Assembly (NCBI GenBank): GCA_013397935.1 | Contig: VZRN01003245.1 | Span: 707,578-771,577, forward strand | Length of the DNA stretch: 64,000 nt | Origin: Dasyornis broadbenti | Taxonomy: Eukaryota > Chordata > Aves > Passeriformes > Dasyornithidae | Reading direction: 5' to 3' | Shown here: piece by piece, positions 1 to 10,324 of the stretch | Layout of the letters: every line of letters starts with the position of its first letter | Position numbering within the stretch: the stretch's first letter is position 1 | The notes under the pieces: generated by a model | The model's database searches: none | The model's input: only the letters and a program-made list of their open reading frames with translations | Told to the model about the DNA's origin: nothing | Translations under genes and position numbers: made by a program

Positions 1-2589
1 AGGATATCATGGAACAGTCAGGACACAACCCTTGTATCAATACTGTGAATAGAAACACCATCTGTATAGACTAACAGGTTTAATACTTAAGAAGAGACTT
101 CTGTGCAAGGAAAGCCTTACTGAACCTTTAAAAACTGAGGAAGGCTGATGCTCTCTTTTCATGGCACACCTGAAGCAGATGGCTCTCCAGACTTGCCATA
201 CCCAGGCTTGTGGTTTGGCAGAGGATACGCATAGAACTGTGCCTAACTGATTGATCTTAAGGGAAGAACATATAATCTCAGACAGGTGAGTGTTTGGTGG
301 TTTCTCTGCTGACACTGTAATGTACAAAAATAGCTTTTTGGTCAAGAATCAGAAATTAGTATGCATATGACTTTTCCTCCTACAAGTGGATTGTAGTTTC
401 AGAACGAGCAAAAGACAAAAACCAACAGGATTTACTTCACAAAGGTATGCACAATAAAATCCATCAAGTACCTTTTATGGACAAATTCAATCTGTGCACT
501 TGGATCAGCCACAGCTCTTTTCAGTATTTGTATTTCCATGTGGATTAGCAGCTGGCTCTCCTTCAGTATTTTTAAACAACTTCGAATTGTATAATTGTCA
601 TGGGACCATTCTAACTCATAGTCTGGTCATTTACAAGGATTTACACTCTGGTACACTCAGTTATTCATTAAAAACAGATAACTCCCATTGGAGATACTGT
701 ATCACTCAATACTCATTCTACTTCTGAAATATAGTATACTTAAAGAAACGCACATGTTTTAAGTACTTATCTGGTCTAAGATATAATAATGGCAATAAAT
801 AAATTGGGCATATTACCTTTTAATGATTGGGAAAACTATGTTAATGTCTTCCCAAGAAAATAGTTCCTATTACTTTAATTAAAAAGAAGGATTGAATGAT
901 AATTTATATTCAGAAGGAAGTGGGAAAAGCACTTGAGTTGGCTTTTCTGCACTGCCAGTAATTCCCTCAAAAGCCTTTAAAAATAAGTTGAAAATGAATC
1001 CTGCCAATATGATAAAACGATACATAAATTTCCACAGGCTGAATCATCCTGATAAAGTATGTAGAGTTAAAACCTTGCACTCATTATAAATAGTCCATTA
1101 CAAGATATGCTTTGGGCAGTGGTACTGAAGAGGAAAACTAAAACAGCAATCAAATTACAACAATGCTTTTCCACAAAAGTGTTTTGCTAATGTCATGAAA
1201 GGTACCCTTTCAAGGTCACTTTAGACAGATTTAATTTCTAGTTATGTATTTTTAAATTCTGCTTCACTCAAAGAGACTGAAGTCTCTTAAAATCTTTAAA
1301 ATGTAACCCATAAGTTAAAAAAGCAAGACCACACTTCACTACAACAGCACTCCAAGGAAATTTAGGCCAGTTATATCTATCTAAGTAAAGTTACAGGTTT
1401 CAGTATAAGCAATGCATTATTTCACCGCATTCACACAAACCCACAAATTTTAATAATTGTAATTATAATCCATAGTAAAAATTAACCAGACAAAAACAGC
1501 AAAAAAGTTTTGTAGAACAGTGACATAGTAACAAGCTGCCTCAACTCCCATGCAAGAGCCACCATCTTACTTTCAAGGAAAATACAAACCCAAACACTGA
1601 ACAGTTACCTAAATGATCTAAATCTCAGAAGGCTTACTTTCAATAAATGTTGATATTTTTTCAAAGCATTTAATTGCTTAACTGCTTGCTTTAACTGATC
1701 TGATTTCAAACACATAGAAAAAGGAGGAGGATCAGTCAACTCAACAGTCATATCTTGTTCACAGAGCTTTAAGAGCCACCTCAGCCTTTAAGCAATGTGA
1801 TGAAATCTAGCAGCAGCAAAGAGGAGGCTTTCCTGCAAAACCTGCATGTTGGCCCTTGATAGATAGCACATGATTTCAGAATTGAACATAACTGCTACTC
1901 AAACTGACGTTCAAGTTTATGTGGCTTATAGAAACTATTTCTAACTACTTTTCAAATATGAGTCTGATTGGAATGCATTTTCCATTTGTAAAATAACTAA
2001 GGAATGGATTGCTCCCAACAATATAAAAGAAAAATAATAGTAATTGTTTAAAAGTCACCATAAGTTTATACTTGAACTTATTTTAATGAATATGAATCAA
2101 ATGCATGCATAATACAGTTATTTGCTCTCTTAGCTAAAAAACAAAAAAGCACAAGAAATATCCATATAAGTTTTTGTTTCCTAGAAGAAAGACTGTAGAA
2201 AACACAATATTTTAATACAGAAAAGAAAAATCACTGACTCTTGCTTTATTTGAGTTACTTTATAGTATGCTATCACCTGAGACGTACACTGACTAACTTT
2301 TATCTGCAAATCTAAGAGACATCAGGTATAGAAGTGCTCCAATACAGGCACATGCTTGCATGTACATCTAACAGTCAATGAATGCAAATGTCATAAAAAT
2401 ATAACTACAAATTTGCTGTGCATTTTTATACTTTCCACTTTGAAACAAATAAAACTAACATAATTTTTCCTATAATTTGTAAATCATCATCTCTGAAATA
2501 AACACATGAAGAGGAACAGAACTAAGATCAGAAAAGGGAAAATATTTAATGTCTGAGGATTGAGAGAGTAATGGCTAATCCTGGTTTTC

Positions 2590-2672
2590 TCACAATTGAC
2601 CTGATTTGAGCAGGAGGCTGGACTAGATGACCTTCTGTTGTCTTTCCAACCTGAAACTACTTATGATTTAAT
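2590..2672 (+). mobile_element. CR1 LINE 3'-end fragment
   Basis: A short degenerate 3' end of a CR1 retrotransposon in plus orientation. The diagnostic segment is gagcaggaggctggactaga followed by tgaccttctg and a ctttccaacctgaa motif, which matches the avian CR1 3' untranslated end. The tail is decayed to cttatgattt. No coding part remains. Confidence 0.75.
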
Positions 2673-3603
2673 TTTCACCTTTTTTGTTACCAAACAGAGA
2701 GGAAAACATTTCTGCTCTTCTTAGAAACTGGTACAAACTTCATTGACTATTGATGATATAACTATAGCTCCTGCCTATGTGCCTTAATTAAAATACACAG
2801 TCTAGTTGCAGGCACTCTCACTGAAATGAGCAGTATTATGTGTTTCATTTTCTTCAGGGTCTAGATCTCCTTTACAATTAGTTTTCACTTGCTGCAGTCC
2901 CCTCTGAATGTGATCAGCTAAAGGGCAGAAAAAGACCCACATTTTAATACTCCCAGCACAGCATTCTCTGTATGAAGCAGATGTTGACAATCCAGACAAG
3001 CAGAATCTGCAGCTGACAAAGGCCTGTTTCCTGAACAAATGTACTAACAAGCATGCCAGGCTCTGAGGGTTAAACCACACTATAAAACAGTTCTTGTTTT
3101 CTGGAAAGTCTCCAAATTACTTTGAACTACTATTTTGTCCTTTCTTCTTCCCACTTATTAGGTCCTTCACAAAATGTGCAGAATGGCCATCAACTAAAAT
3201 ACAAAAATATTTTCTCACTATTATTGCTTTCTCACCCTGCACTGTTCAAATAAATGTTTTTGGTGGAATTTACTTCTTGTAAACTGATGCTGAAGTGGGT
3301 TTTCCTTCTCTCCTTCAAAAGCTTTGAGTCGTGCTTTGTAAATGAAAATTATGGGTTATATTTTCAGGCAAGCTAAGGCCAAGCATTCTTGGCCAGAGTG
3401 GCACACACCAAATGCATCAAGGAGGAAAGCCTGCTTGGTGATACCAGGATTCTAGCAGAGCCAGTGGAGCTACACTTAATGCAGCTTCTATCTGTCTGCT
3501 GAGCACAAACAAGGGCAGGTTTGCTTCAATGCAACTCCAAAATTAACAGAGAACTGCAGTAGGCAATGACAGTATATTTGTTGTATATTCTGTGTACTAC
3601 AAT

Positions 3604-3660
3604 CTTGTTTAAGATACTGAGATACTAAGTCTTGTTTAAGATACTCAGTCTTGTAAATCC
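3604..3660. repeat. Short tandem repeat, period 27 bp
   Basis: The 15 bp word cttgtttaagatact occurs at 3604 and again at 3631, each followed by a similar tail (gagatactaagt and cagt). A third partial start, cttgtaaatcc, lies at 3650. This is a small local duplication of about two copies with no known family. Confidence 0.7.
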
Positions 3661-5054
3661 TAGTTTTAGTATTACAGTGATAAATAATATTCCAATGTCT
3701 TAAAGATCCATGCAATACTAACAAAGTAGTAAGATCTCTTTGTAAATCTTGTCATCTTTCCCTAAGCCACAATGCTTTCTGTTTGTTACCATCCCTGTTC
3801 AGACCATGCCTCAACCTATAAGACAATCTTTTCTAAGTAGGATCATTTTCTTTTATGTCTAACTTGGCACATAAATTTACATCATGACTTAACTAACAAT
3901 GGAGTGAAATCCTCAATTAACTAAAAATGTCAAAAAAACAGACTGGACTTTTCTTTAAGGTGTGAAAAGTCACAGCAACTCCAAAATACAGTTCCACAGC
4001 TGTATTTCTATAGTTCTGCTGGTCTCTCAATGTTTTCTTAGACTGTCAAAGCACATTAACTTAAAGTAGAGGTACATTGTACTATGGATCTTTTAGACCT
4101 TATGCATGATTTTGAATTTAGAAGTGAGCAGCATTCAGCCAAAGACAGCTAAGTGAACAGGTCAAATAATAAGAAATAAATTAAGAAATCAACAGTTTGA
4201 ACTAAGCTTTTATCCTGGTTAAGGCTAAACTTGGAAATGTATGAAACAACAGTTAGCATTATATTCAAAACATTACACATACTTTGCATATAACTTCAAC
4301 AACAATAAAATAGGCCAAATGAAGATATTTCAGCACCATAGCAACCACAGTAAAGATTTCTTTTGCTCCTATTCCCTACAACTAGTCCAGCTTTTCTCTA
4401 ATTCAGAGCAGAAGATACCAGAAATTCTGCAAAGCCCAAACAGGAAGAACGGTGTTCTTTCAGCATAAACCCACAGCATGTTCTGCCATTCAGACAGAAT
4501 CATTCAGACTTGGTCCCCAGTCCAAACATCTGTTCTCAGTAGGATCAAGACCATTCAGACCAGATTGTTCAAGGGTTTGCCAAGTCAGGTCTGGGAAATT
4601 CTCAAGGATGGTGCCTACAGAGTCTCCTGGACCAATCCAGCCAAGTGTTTGACAGTCCTCATGGAGGAAGCAACAGTTCTTGCTGTTCCTGGGCCAGCCT
4701 TTGCCACTTCAGCTATCTGTTCTTGTGGCAACATAGCATGACCAATAGGAGACAGAAAATATGGTGGTTATGTTTACTGAGACCCACCTAGAGAATGGCC
4801 CAGCCTTGACTCAAAGGGCAGATGGTGTTGGTAGGTATTTGGTGTTGAGACAGACTACAAATGCAATGTATAAATTAAGGTCTCAAAAGTCCTGGCATGC
4901 AAACTTTTCAACATTGGGTACTACAACGTAGGTGAATCAAAAAGCTCAAAAGAATGTGATCAACTGCCTGATCACAAAGATCATTCACTGAGTTCTGGTG
5001 TTATATTTATTTTGACCATTTTTAAAATTTCACACTTATGAGGAAAAGATTCAT

Positions 5055-5510
5055 TGTAGCTGAAAGGAATCTCACGAAATTCAACAAAGTGCGAAGTCCC
5101 GCATCTGGGAAGGAAGTACTCCCTGAAAAAATATGGGCTGGATATGGACTGGCTGGGCAACAGCTCTCCTGGGAAAGTCCTGATGAAACTTGAGCTAAAT
5201 ATGAGCCAGCTTTGTACCCTGGCAGCAGCAAATCTCTTCCTTCAATCTGCTGACCTGTTAATACAGCCTGACAGCAGATTAAGGGAAGTGATCATCTCCC
5301 TTTATTTGACATTTCACAGACCAGAGTTTGGCACAGCATCACCAACATGGTCAAGAGCTGAAGCGTTTGTCCTGTGAAGAGAGACTGAAGGAACTGGGTT
5401 TGTTGAGCCTGGAAAACACAGGGCTTTGGTGAGCTAGAAGGACTTGGGAATGCTGGTGGATGAGAGGCTGAACATAGCCAGCAAAATGCACTGTCTGATA
5501 TTCAAGTATA
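5055..5510 (+). mobile_element. CR1 LINE fragments, rearranged
   Basis: Two or more decayed CR1 pieces in plus orientation. The first (about 5060-5240) matches the 3' part of the reverse transcriptase frame, with ctcacgaaattcaacaaagt, a gcatctgggaaggaa stretch and then aatatgagccagctttgtac. Next comes a module around 5370-5420 (gagagactgaaggaactggg, then tttgttgagcctggaaaa). A second copy of the upstream motif follows at about 5440-5500 (ggacttgggaatgctggtgg, then tgaacatagccagcaaaatg). Because an upstream module reappears after a downstream one, this looks like two nested or tandem insertions. Frames are broken by stops. Confidence 0.8.
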
Positions 5511-7999
5511 AGACAGATAGAACTCTAGTCTAATGAAAACTAAAATAACAGAGAGCTGCTTTGCTTGCTTGTGTAACACTTAATATGAAAAAACTAAAGC
5601 AATCTGCAGGTTCCTGGAGTGCACAAACAAAATAGGAGCAATTACTGAGGTGAACATGAGGAACATAAAAATAAGAGGTACAAATAAAATATTTATAGCA
5701 AATTTATGTGAAAACATGAGGAGAGAAAGATTTATCAGTCTATTGTACATTTTTGACTGCTGATTTCCTCACTGGTTGTAACACAATCACTCTTTTTTAA
5801 TAATTCTGGTGTTCTTTCTTTTTGAACTAAAGAGGAGAAAACTCCTTACCAGGAAGAGACCAGCACGGGTAGAAGGTGGCCTGAACAATCCAAGTCTCCT
5901 TTGTCTAAGTCTAACCTCTCAAAGTAGGATTCACATTGCAGTCAAGCCACAGGGTAACTTACATAACATTAACAGATGTGACATTTCCATATGGTAATAA
6001 TAGTTAAATCAAGTAGTACTGACACTAAGAAAATATCACTAAGTAACAAATATGAAATCAGTGTTATTCTTACGCTGCTGGCTGCAGTAGGAAAGAAGTG
6101 AAATCATCTTTCACTTCTATTCCAGCTTGTACCTCTACAACTCTGCAAATACCGGGAAAGTGATAAATAATTCATCAAAAACTGGAGTTGTACCACAGCC
6201 ATATGGCCAGCTGGGTAGCACCTTAAAGACATGACAATGAAGTAGTTGGTAAGAAAACAGAATTTAACTCTCCTTCTACTGAAAATGTGTAAAAAACTGT
6301 TTTGTAAGTGTCCCTGTAGTGTGGACCATAAACAGTAACTGTAAAATGTACAGAAGTAGAAAGCACGTGATAAAAGCACTTTATTTGACCCTGTTCTACT
6401 AAAAATATCCTTACTTCCTGTGCTCAATTTAATCCATCACAATCTACAATCATTTTAGCTATATAATCCAATACTTATTCTCCACATTTGTGTGAGTTTA
6501 TGTACTGAGAACATTAGGGTGAAAGGATTTATTAACAACCTCTCAACTGACATTTAGAGGGATTATGGTTCTTCAGTCTCCCAGAAGTGCTAACCTTACA
6601 ATTTTTTTCTCTTATTTCCTCAGTTTAAAAGTTCAGTTACAAAATTCCTAACATTAGGAAAACATCATATTTTTAAAGACTCAGAATCTTTTCCTTAGCA
6701 GCCACAACCTGTAAACCATGTCTGTGCCTCCCACTATGTCACAGTGATCAAAAAGGCAATAAAACATTTTGAGTGTCTAATGGGGTAACCTGCTAACTAA
6801 AATATGATAAAGGAACAGGGTCTTAGACCAGCCCTGTATATAATATAAATGAAAACATACTACAAAGCAGGAGTTATATACAGGGCAACCACTGTGGCTT
6901 CCTCATGTTCAGAGATAATCAGGTCTGGGGAAGACTTATCCTAGGCACTTAAAACACCACTAACACTCTCCCACGAGTTTCTTATGAGAGAGAAAGGAGT
7001 TTATACTCTGGAAGGTGTTTTATATGATAGCACACAAGCAGTATTAAGCACTGGTATTCAGTGTGGAGAGTTCAAACCTGCAGTTTTGTACCTATTTTAT
7101 TTTTATCTCTGAAAACAGATGCAGGGAATTCCCTGCCATGGGAGGAGAGGACTGTAATCTTTAGGATTTACTGGAGACCGTGAAAGAGTACTACAAGTAC
7201 TACATTGAATTTGTATTTGAAGCAACAACTTTCCTGATATGTAGCGAAAAAAAGCAAATATTTGATCAAAGATATTACTATAGAGACAATATGGACACTA
7301 GGCAATAAATATCCTCACTCCTTGGAAAGCCACTGTGCCTTTGAAAAGATATATTTGAGATGTAAGTCTTTATGCAGTGATCTGAATTGCAGGATGAGAA
7401 AATTTGAAACTTAAGAGAGTAAGCCACAAAAAGTATGAATGTTTGATAGCTCCAAATTAACACAGTTATATGAGCATGCTACCGCATTCTTGAATATTAG
7501 GGTCCATTTAAGCACACTTCTCAAACGATTTACAACAATTTGAATAATTTGTATCCTAGCTAAATTATCAAGACTAAACCCACATTTTTACTTGCCAGGA
7601 GCTTTTATAAAAGCTGGACATTGCACCCATAAAATATCTCTCTACACACACTGGGTACATAAATGACTAAATCTGTATCGCATGATGTTGAACTGAAAAA
7701 ATTCTGCAATTTTCTCAGATTTTCCACTACAAGTTAAACTGCATGCATTTGAAGGCAAATGAAAAGGAAGAAAGAAAACACTGACTGGAGATTTTGTAGA
7801 ACTTGACTTGGGCCCTTTTTATTTCCTTTCATTTTAGCAGTATTCCATTTCCTCAGCTGAACTGACTGTTAACCCCATTTGGGCTTCAGAGTGTGTTAGA
7901 AGTCACTGGAACACTCAGCAGGCTGTAAGCACTAGTAGGTGTAGCTACCTTGATGTAGAGTCAGCTGGTGAACATTCAGAGACACCATGACACACATAC

Positions 8000-8158
8000 C
8001 ATGGCAGCCCAAATCAGCCTTCATTTTCACCTTTTCTTCTTCTTTCCTATAGAGATGTTCATCTTGTAGGCTCCATTCTTCAATGTCTTTGCGAAGTTTA
8101 TTTAGGTTGCAGATTAACTGTGCTGTACGATGCACCCCAGTACCGCTATGACTATGCC
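8000..8158 (-). other. Exon-like reading frame of unknown identity
   Basis: I do not recognise this protein. On the minus strand a frame that is open from 8219 to 7932 contains a charged, helix-prone segment: TAQLICNLNKLRKDIEEW, then SLQDEHLYRKEEEKVKMKAD, ending LGCHG. It is followed by a consensus splice donor (GTATGTGTG, immediately below 8000). Several candidate AG acceptors lie upstream, one at 8159-8160. It lies in the RSPO2 intron on the same strand. It does not match the RSPO2 C-terminal tail. It could be an exon of an unknown transcript, a fragment of a processed gene, or chance. Confidence 0.3.
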
Positions 8159-8507
8159 CTATGTGTGCATCCATGCGTGTATGAATACAGGGAGTAGGAC
8201 AGGTAGCAAAGTACATCATAGACTGTCAACCTGGGTAACAGAGAACTTTATATACCCTTCCACACAGTCCTAGAGACAAAAATGAAGCTTGCACAGATTT
8301 AAGCCATAAGATAAAACTCTGTGTATAACATACACACACAGTGGTAGGCAGAATGTTCAAAGCAAGACAGACATCTTCAACAATCCCAGAACACAAAGCA
8401 AACTTATATATGTACCTTTTCTAAGACTGTTTCAGGTTTATCTTATTCATCATGTTATGGCTTTCCTGAGGATTCTTCAACCCTTTGTTTCCTTTTTTAT
8501 TTGTCAG

Positions 8508-8581
8508 CTCTCACAATTAGCAGTAGGAGGTTGAACTAGAGATCTCTTGAAGTCCGTTCTTTATTTAATCCTATGATTCCA
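8508..8581 (+). mobile_element. CR1 LINE 3'-end fragment
   Basis: A degenerate CR1 3' end in plus orientation. The run gcagtaggaggttgaactag, then agatctcttgaagtccgttc and the tail taatcctatgattcc, matches the avian CR1 terminus including the attctatg-like tail. It is about 70 bp long with no coding part. Confidence 0.7.
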
Positions 8582-9352
8582 AAAGGAATGTCATCTTTAT
8601 CACCTGCTGATCACCCACCTCTCCTACAAGTTTTGAAACCTGTTTAAGTGGTCAGGATACACAACTGAGAGGTCAAACCTTTCAACTTAAAGGTAAAAAC
8701 CTCTCTACCAGTGTCGTCTCTCCAGTTTGGGATCTAAAAAACCAAGCACAAATTTGAAACTCTATTTCCTTTCTCATTTCACCGTCACTACTTAAGTCTT
8801 GCCACACCATGATACAGAAATTTGAGTATTTATTTACTTGGGGAAATTGTCTTAGGCTGGTCACATGCTGACAATCTTGATATCTATCACTATTCGGCTT
8901 GTATCATATCTACCACAGTTTGGCCTTAATCTACAATATTCAAAATAAATAACACGTTCCAGTTAATAGTTCCAGCTAACAGTGCCACGTGTAAATAACT
9001 TCTTTTAATTGAAATACTCATCACACCAACAATGGGTGTGCCACTTGCAGAGTGGTTTACAATCATAAATCTTTCCTACCATGTGCAGAGCAAGTAGTTC
9101 TTCCACCAACATCACTTCCATGGTGAAGCTCAAACTGCAATCTGTTATGGTTCTTGCATGAGGCACCTCCTTGAAAAATCCTCAGTACCACACCAGAACA
9201 AACACAGGTTCACAGTCTACCCAAGGACTCATCACTCCTGTGCTGAGTGTTCACTATACAAACTATTGCTGCTTTTCAGCCTTGGCTGACAGAAAAAAGA
9301 CAGAACTTGGCCTTCAGCTTATAAAGATTTTTCTGGCATGGACTACACTTAC

Positions 9353-9541
9353 CTCCTGGACAATGCCTCATGGCCATTTTACACCGTCTGGATTCTGCAA
9401 TGGTTGGACATGGTATTGTGTCTTTTGCTGGCTTCTTCACAATTTGTCTTGTTCTTGTTTCCAGGCCCCACTTAAATCCACATGTTTTGTTATTTCTGCT
9501 GCAAGTTCCCCACTCGCTCCATTGACCCACTTCACAGCCTT
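9353..9541 (-). CDS. RSPO2: RSPO2 exon, thrombospondin type 1 domain (partial gene)
   Basis: Internal 189 bp exon encoding the TSP1 domain of R-spondin 2. It reads EGCEVGQWSEWGTCSRNN, then KTCGFKWGLETRTRQIVKK, then CPTIAESRRCKMAMRHCPGG. The W-S-E-W motif and the alternating Arg/Trp layers are the standard TSP1 core. In R-spondins this domain binds heparan sulfate proteoglycans, and the motif Trp can be C-mannosylated. The acceptor is TTTGCTTTATCAG and the donor is GTAAGTGTAG on the minus strand. The exon starts with AA, completing a Glu codon from the previous exon, and ends one base into the next codon (G). If the intron were retained, the frame would run on into intron sequence and stop near 9276. 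The RNNKTCGFKWGLETRTRQIV run separates RSPO2 from RSPO1, 3 and 4. The lysine-rich C-terminal exon that should follow at lower coordinates was not found. Confidence 0.98.
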
Positions 9542-10180
9542 CTGATAAAGCAAAAGAAAACACAAGTGAGCAATTCTTCTTGTTTGTTTGTTTTTTCTCT
9601 TTTTTTTTATTAGAATACACTGTATACTTCTAGAGAGCAACACTTGACAGCTTCACTATTAGCAGGTAAAAGCTAGAAACAAAATTAAAATCTCTTACAG
9701 AACCTGAAAGAATCTTTTTAGCCAGCATGAACCTAATCAAAAAAAATCAGAATATCAAACTATATCTATATAAGTTATGACAGTCCCAAATATTCAAAGA
9801 CCCTCCTAAAATAATGAGACTGACTTTTTTTCTTTTCTCTATCTAATAAATAGATAGTATTTGCTTGTCACCTGGGTTTGAAAAGCTCAAAAGTTCACAT
9901 TTCCAAGTCCTCTCCACCATGAAATGCAAGCAATAGTGATTTTACAGTTAAGAGAACAGAACTCTCTGATGCACAACAGAGCAGCACTCCCAATAAAGCA
10001 GTATTTTAAAGTCTGGAAAAATTTAGTTGTATTATCAGTAAAGAAATCAAGATATAATTCCTTACTGAATATTTCCTGACAAGAAATACTAAGCATCACC
10101 TTAAAGCAGTGCCATATTTGAAAATATGGCCACCTGGCAAAACAGCTACTTCAGCTGCACTGCTGTGCTAGAACACTCAC
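9542..10180 (-). other. RSPO2: RSPO2 intron between furin-like repeat 2 and TSP1 exons
   Basis: A short intron of 639 bp with a consensus GTGAGTG donor and a T-rich tract before the ATCAG acceptor. It is AT-rich and I see no repeat or second exon in it. A T-run near 9600-9608 on the plus strand is an A-run on the transcribed sense strand. Confidence 0.93.
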
Positions 10181-10324
10181 CCACACATTCCATAAGCTCG
10201 TCCAAGGCTGCAAATCCAGCGGGACATCCTCGAAAGCAGCGGCCTCTGTGCGAGTAAAAGCCAGTTTTGCATTTGGTACAAAAGTCTCTGCTAAAGCAGG
10301 AGTCGCAGTTTTCTATTCTGCATC
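10181..10324 (-). CDS. RSPO2: RSPO2 exon, furin-like repeat 2 (partial gene)
   Basis: Internal 144 bp exon encoding the second furin-like repeat of R-spondin 2. It reads RCRIENCDSCFSRDFCTKCK, then TGFYSHRGRCF and GFAALDELMECV. In this family the repeat binds the leucine-rich-repeat receptors LGR4/5/6. The two phenylalanines of the SCFSRDFC motif, which insert into the receptor pocket, are both present. The acceptor is TTTTTGATTCAG and the donor GTGAGTG on the minus strand. The first two bases (GA) complete the Arg codon started in the previous exon. The last base (G) joins AA of the next exon to give Glu. The cysteine pattern is complete, so the domain should fold. The stretch after RGRC differs noticeably from the mammalian version I remember (FRGCPAGFAALDEL against FDECPDGFAPLEET) and is locally richer in CpG than its surroundings. 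Confidence 0.97.

Larger units (their letters stand above)
1..9352 (-). other. RSPO2: RSPO2 intron downstream of the TSP1 exon, partial
   Basis: The TSP1 exon ends in a proper splice donor (GTAAGTGTAG), so the sequence below 9353 is intron leading to the C-terminal exon. I searched for the Lys/Arg-rich tail and the terminal TDRANQ-type end without success. That exon therefore probably lies beyond position 1. The interval is AT-rich. It holds CR1 pieces at 2.6, 5.1-5.5 and 8.5 kb, a 27 bp tandem repeat at 3.6 kb and an unexplained exon-like frame at 8.0 kb. I see nothing in 1-2590, 3.7-5.0 and 5.5-7.9 kb. Confidence 0.75.

Noticed and set aside
5144..5377. 77-codon plus-strand frame
   Set aside because: It lies inside decayed CR1 sequence in a frame that does not correspond to a CR1 protein.
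8000..8070. Lys/Glu-rich stretch considered as the RSPO2 C-terminal exon
   Set aside because: The residues (YRKEEEKVKMKAD) do not follow the RSPO2 tail, there is no family-type ending, and the segment ends in a splice donor rather than a stop.
9276..9352. Continuation of the TSP1 frame past the exon
   Set aside because: It runs through a consensus splice donor into intron and stops near 9276; it matches no R-spondin C-terminus.
9171..9545. 124-codon plus-strand frame
   Set aside because: It is the shadow of the RSPO2 TSP1 exon, which is on the minus strand with proper splice sites.
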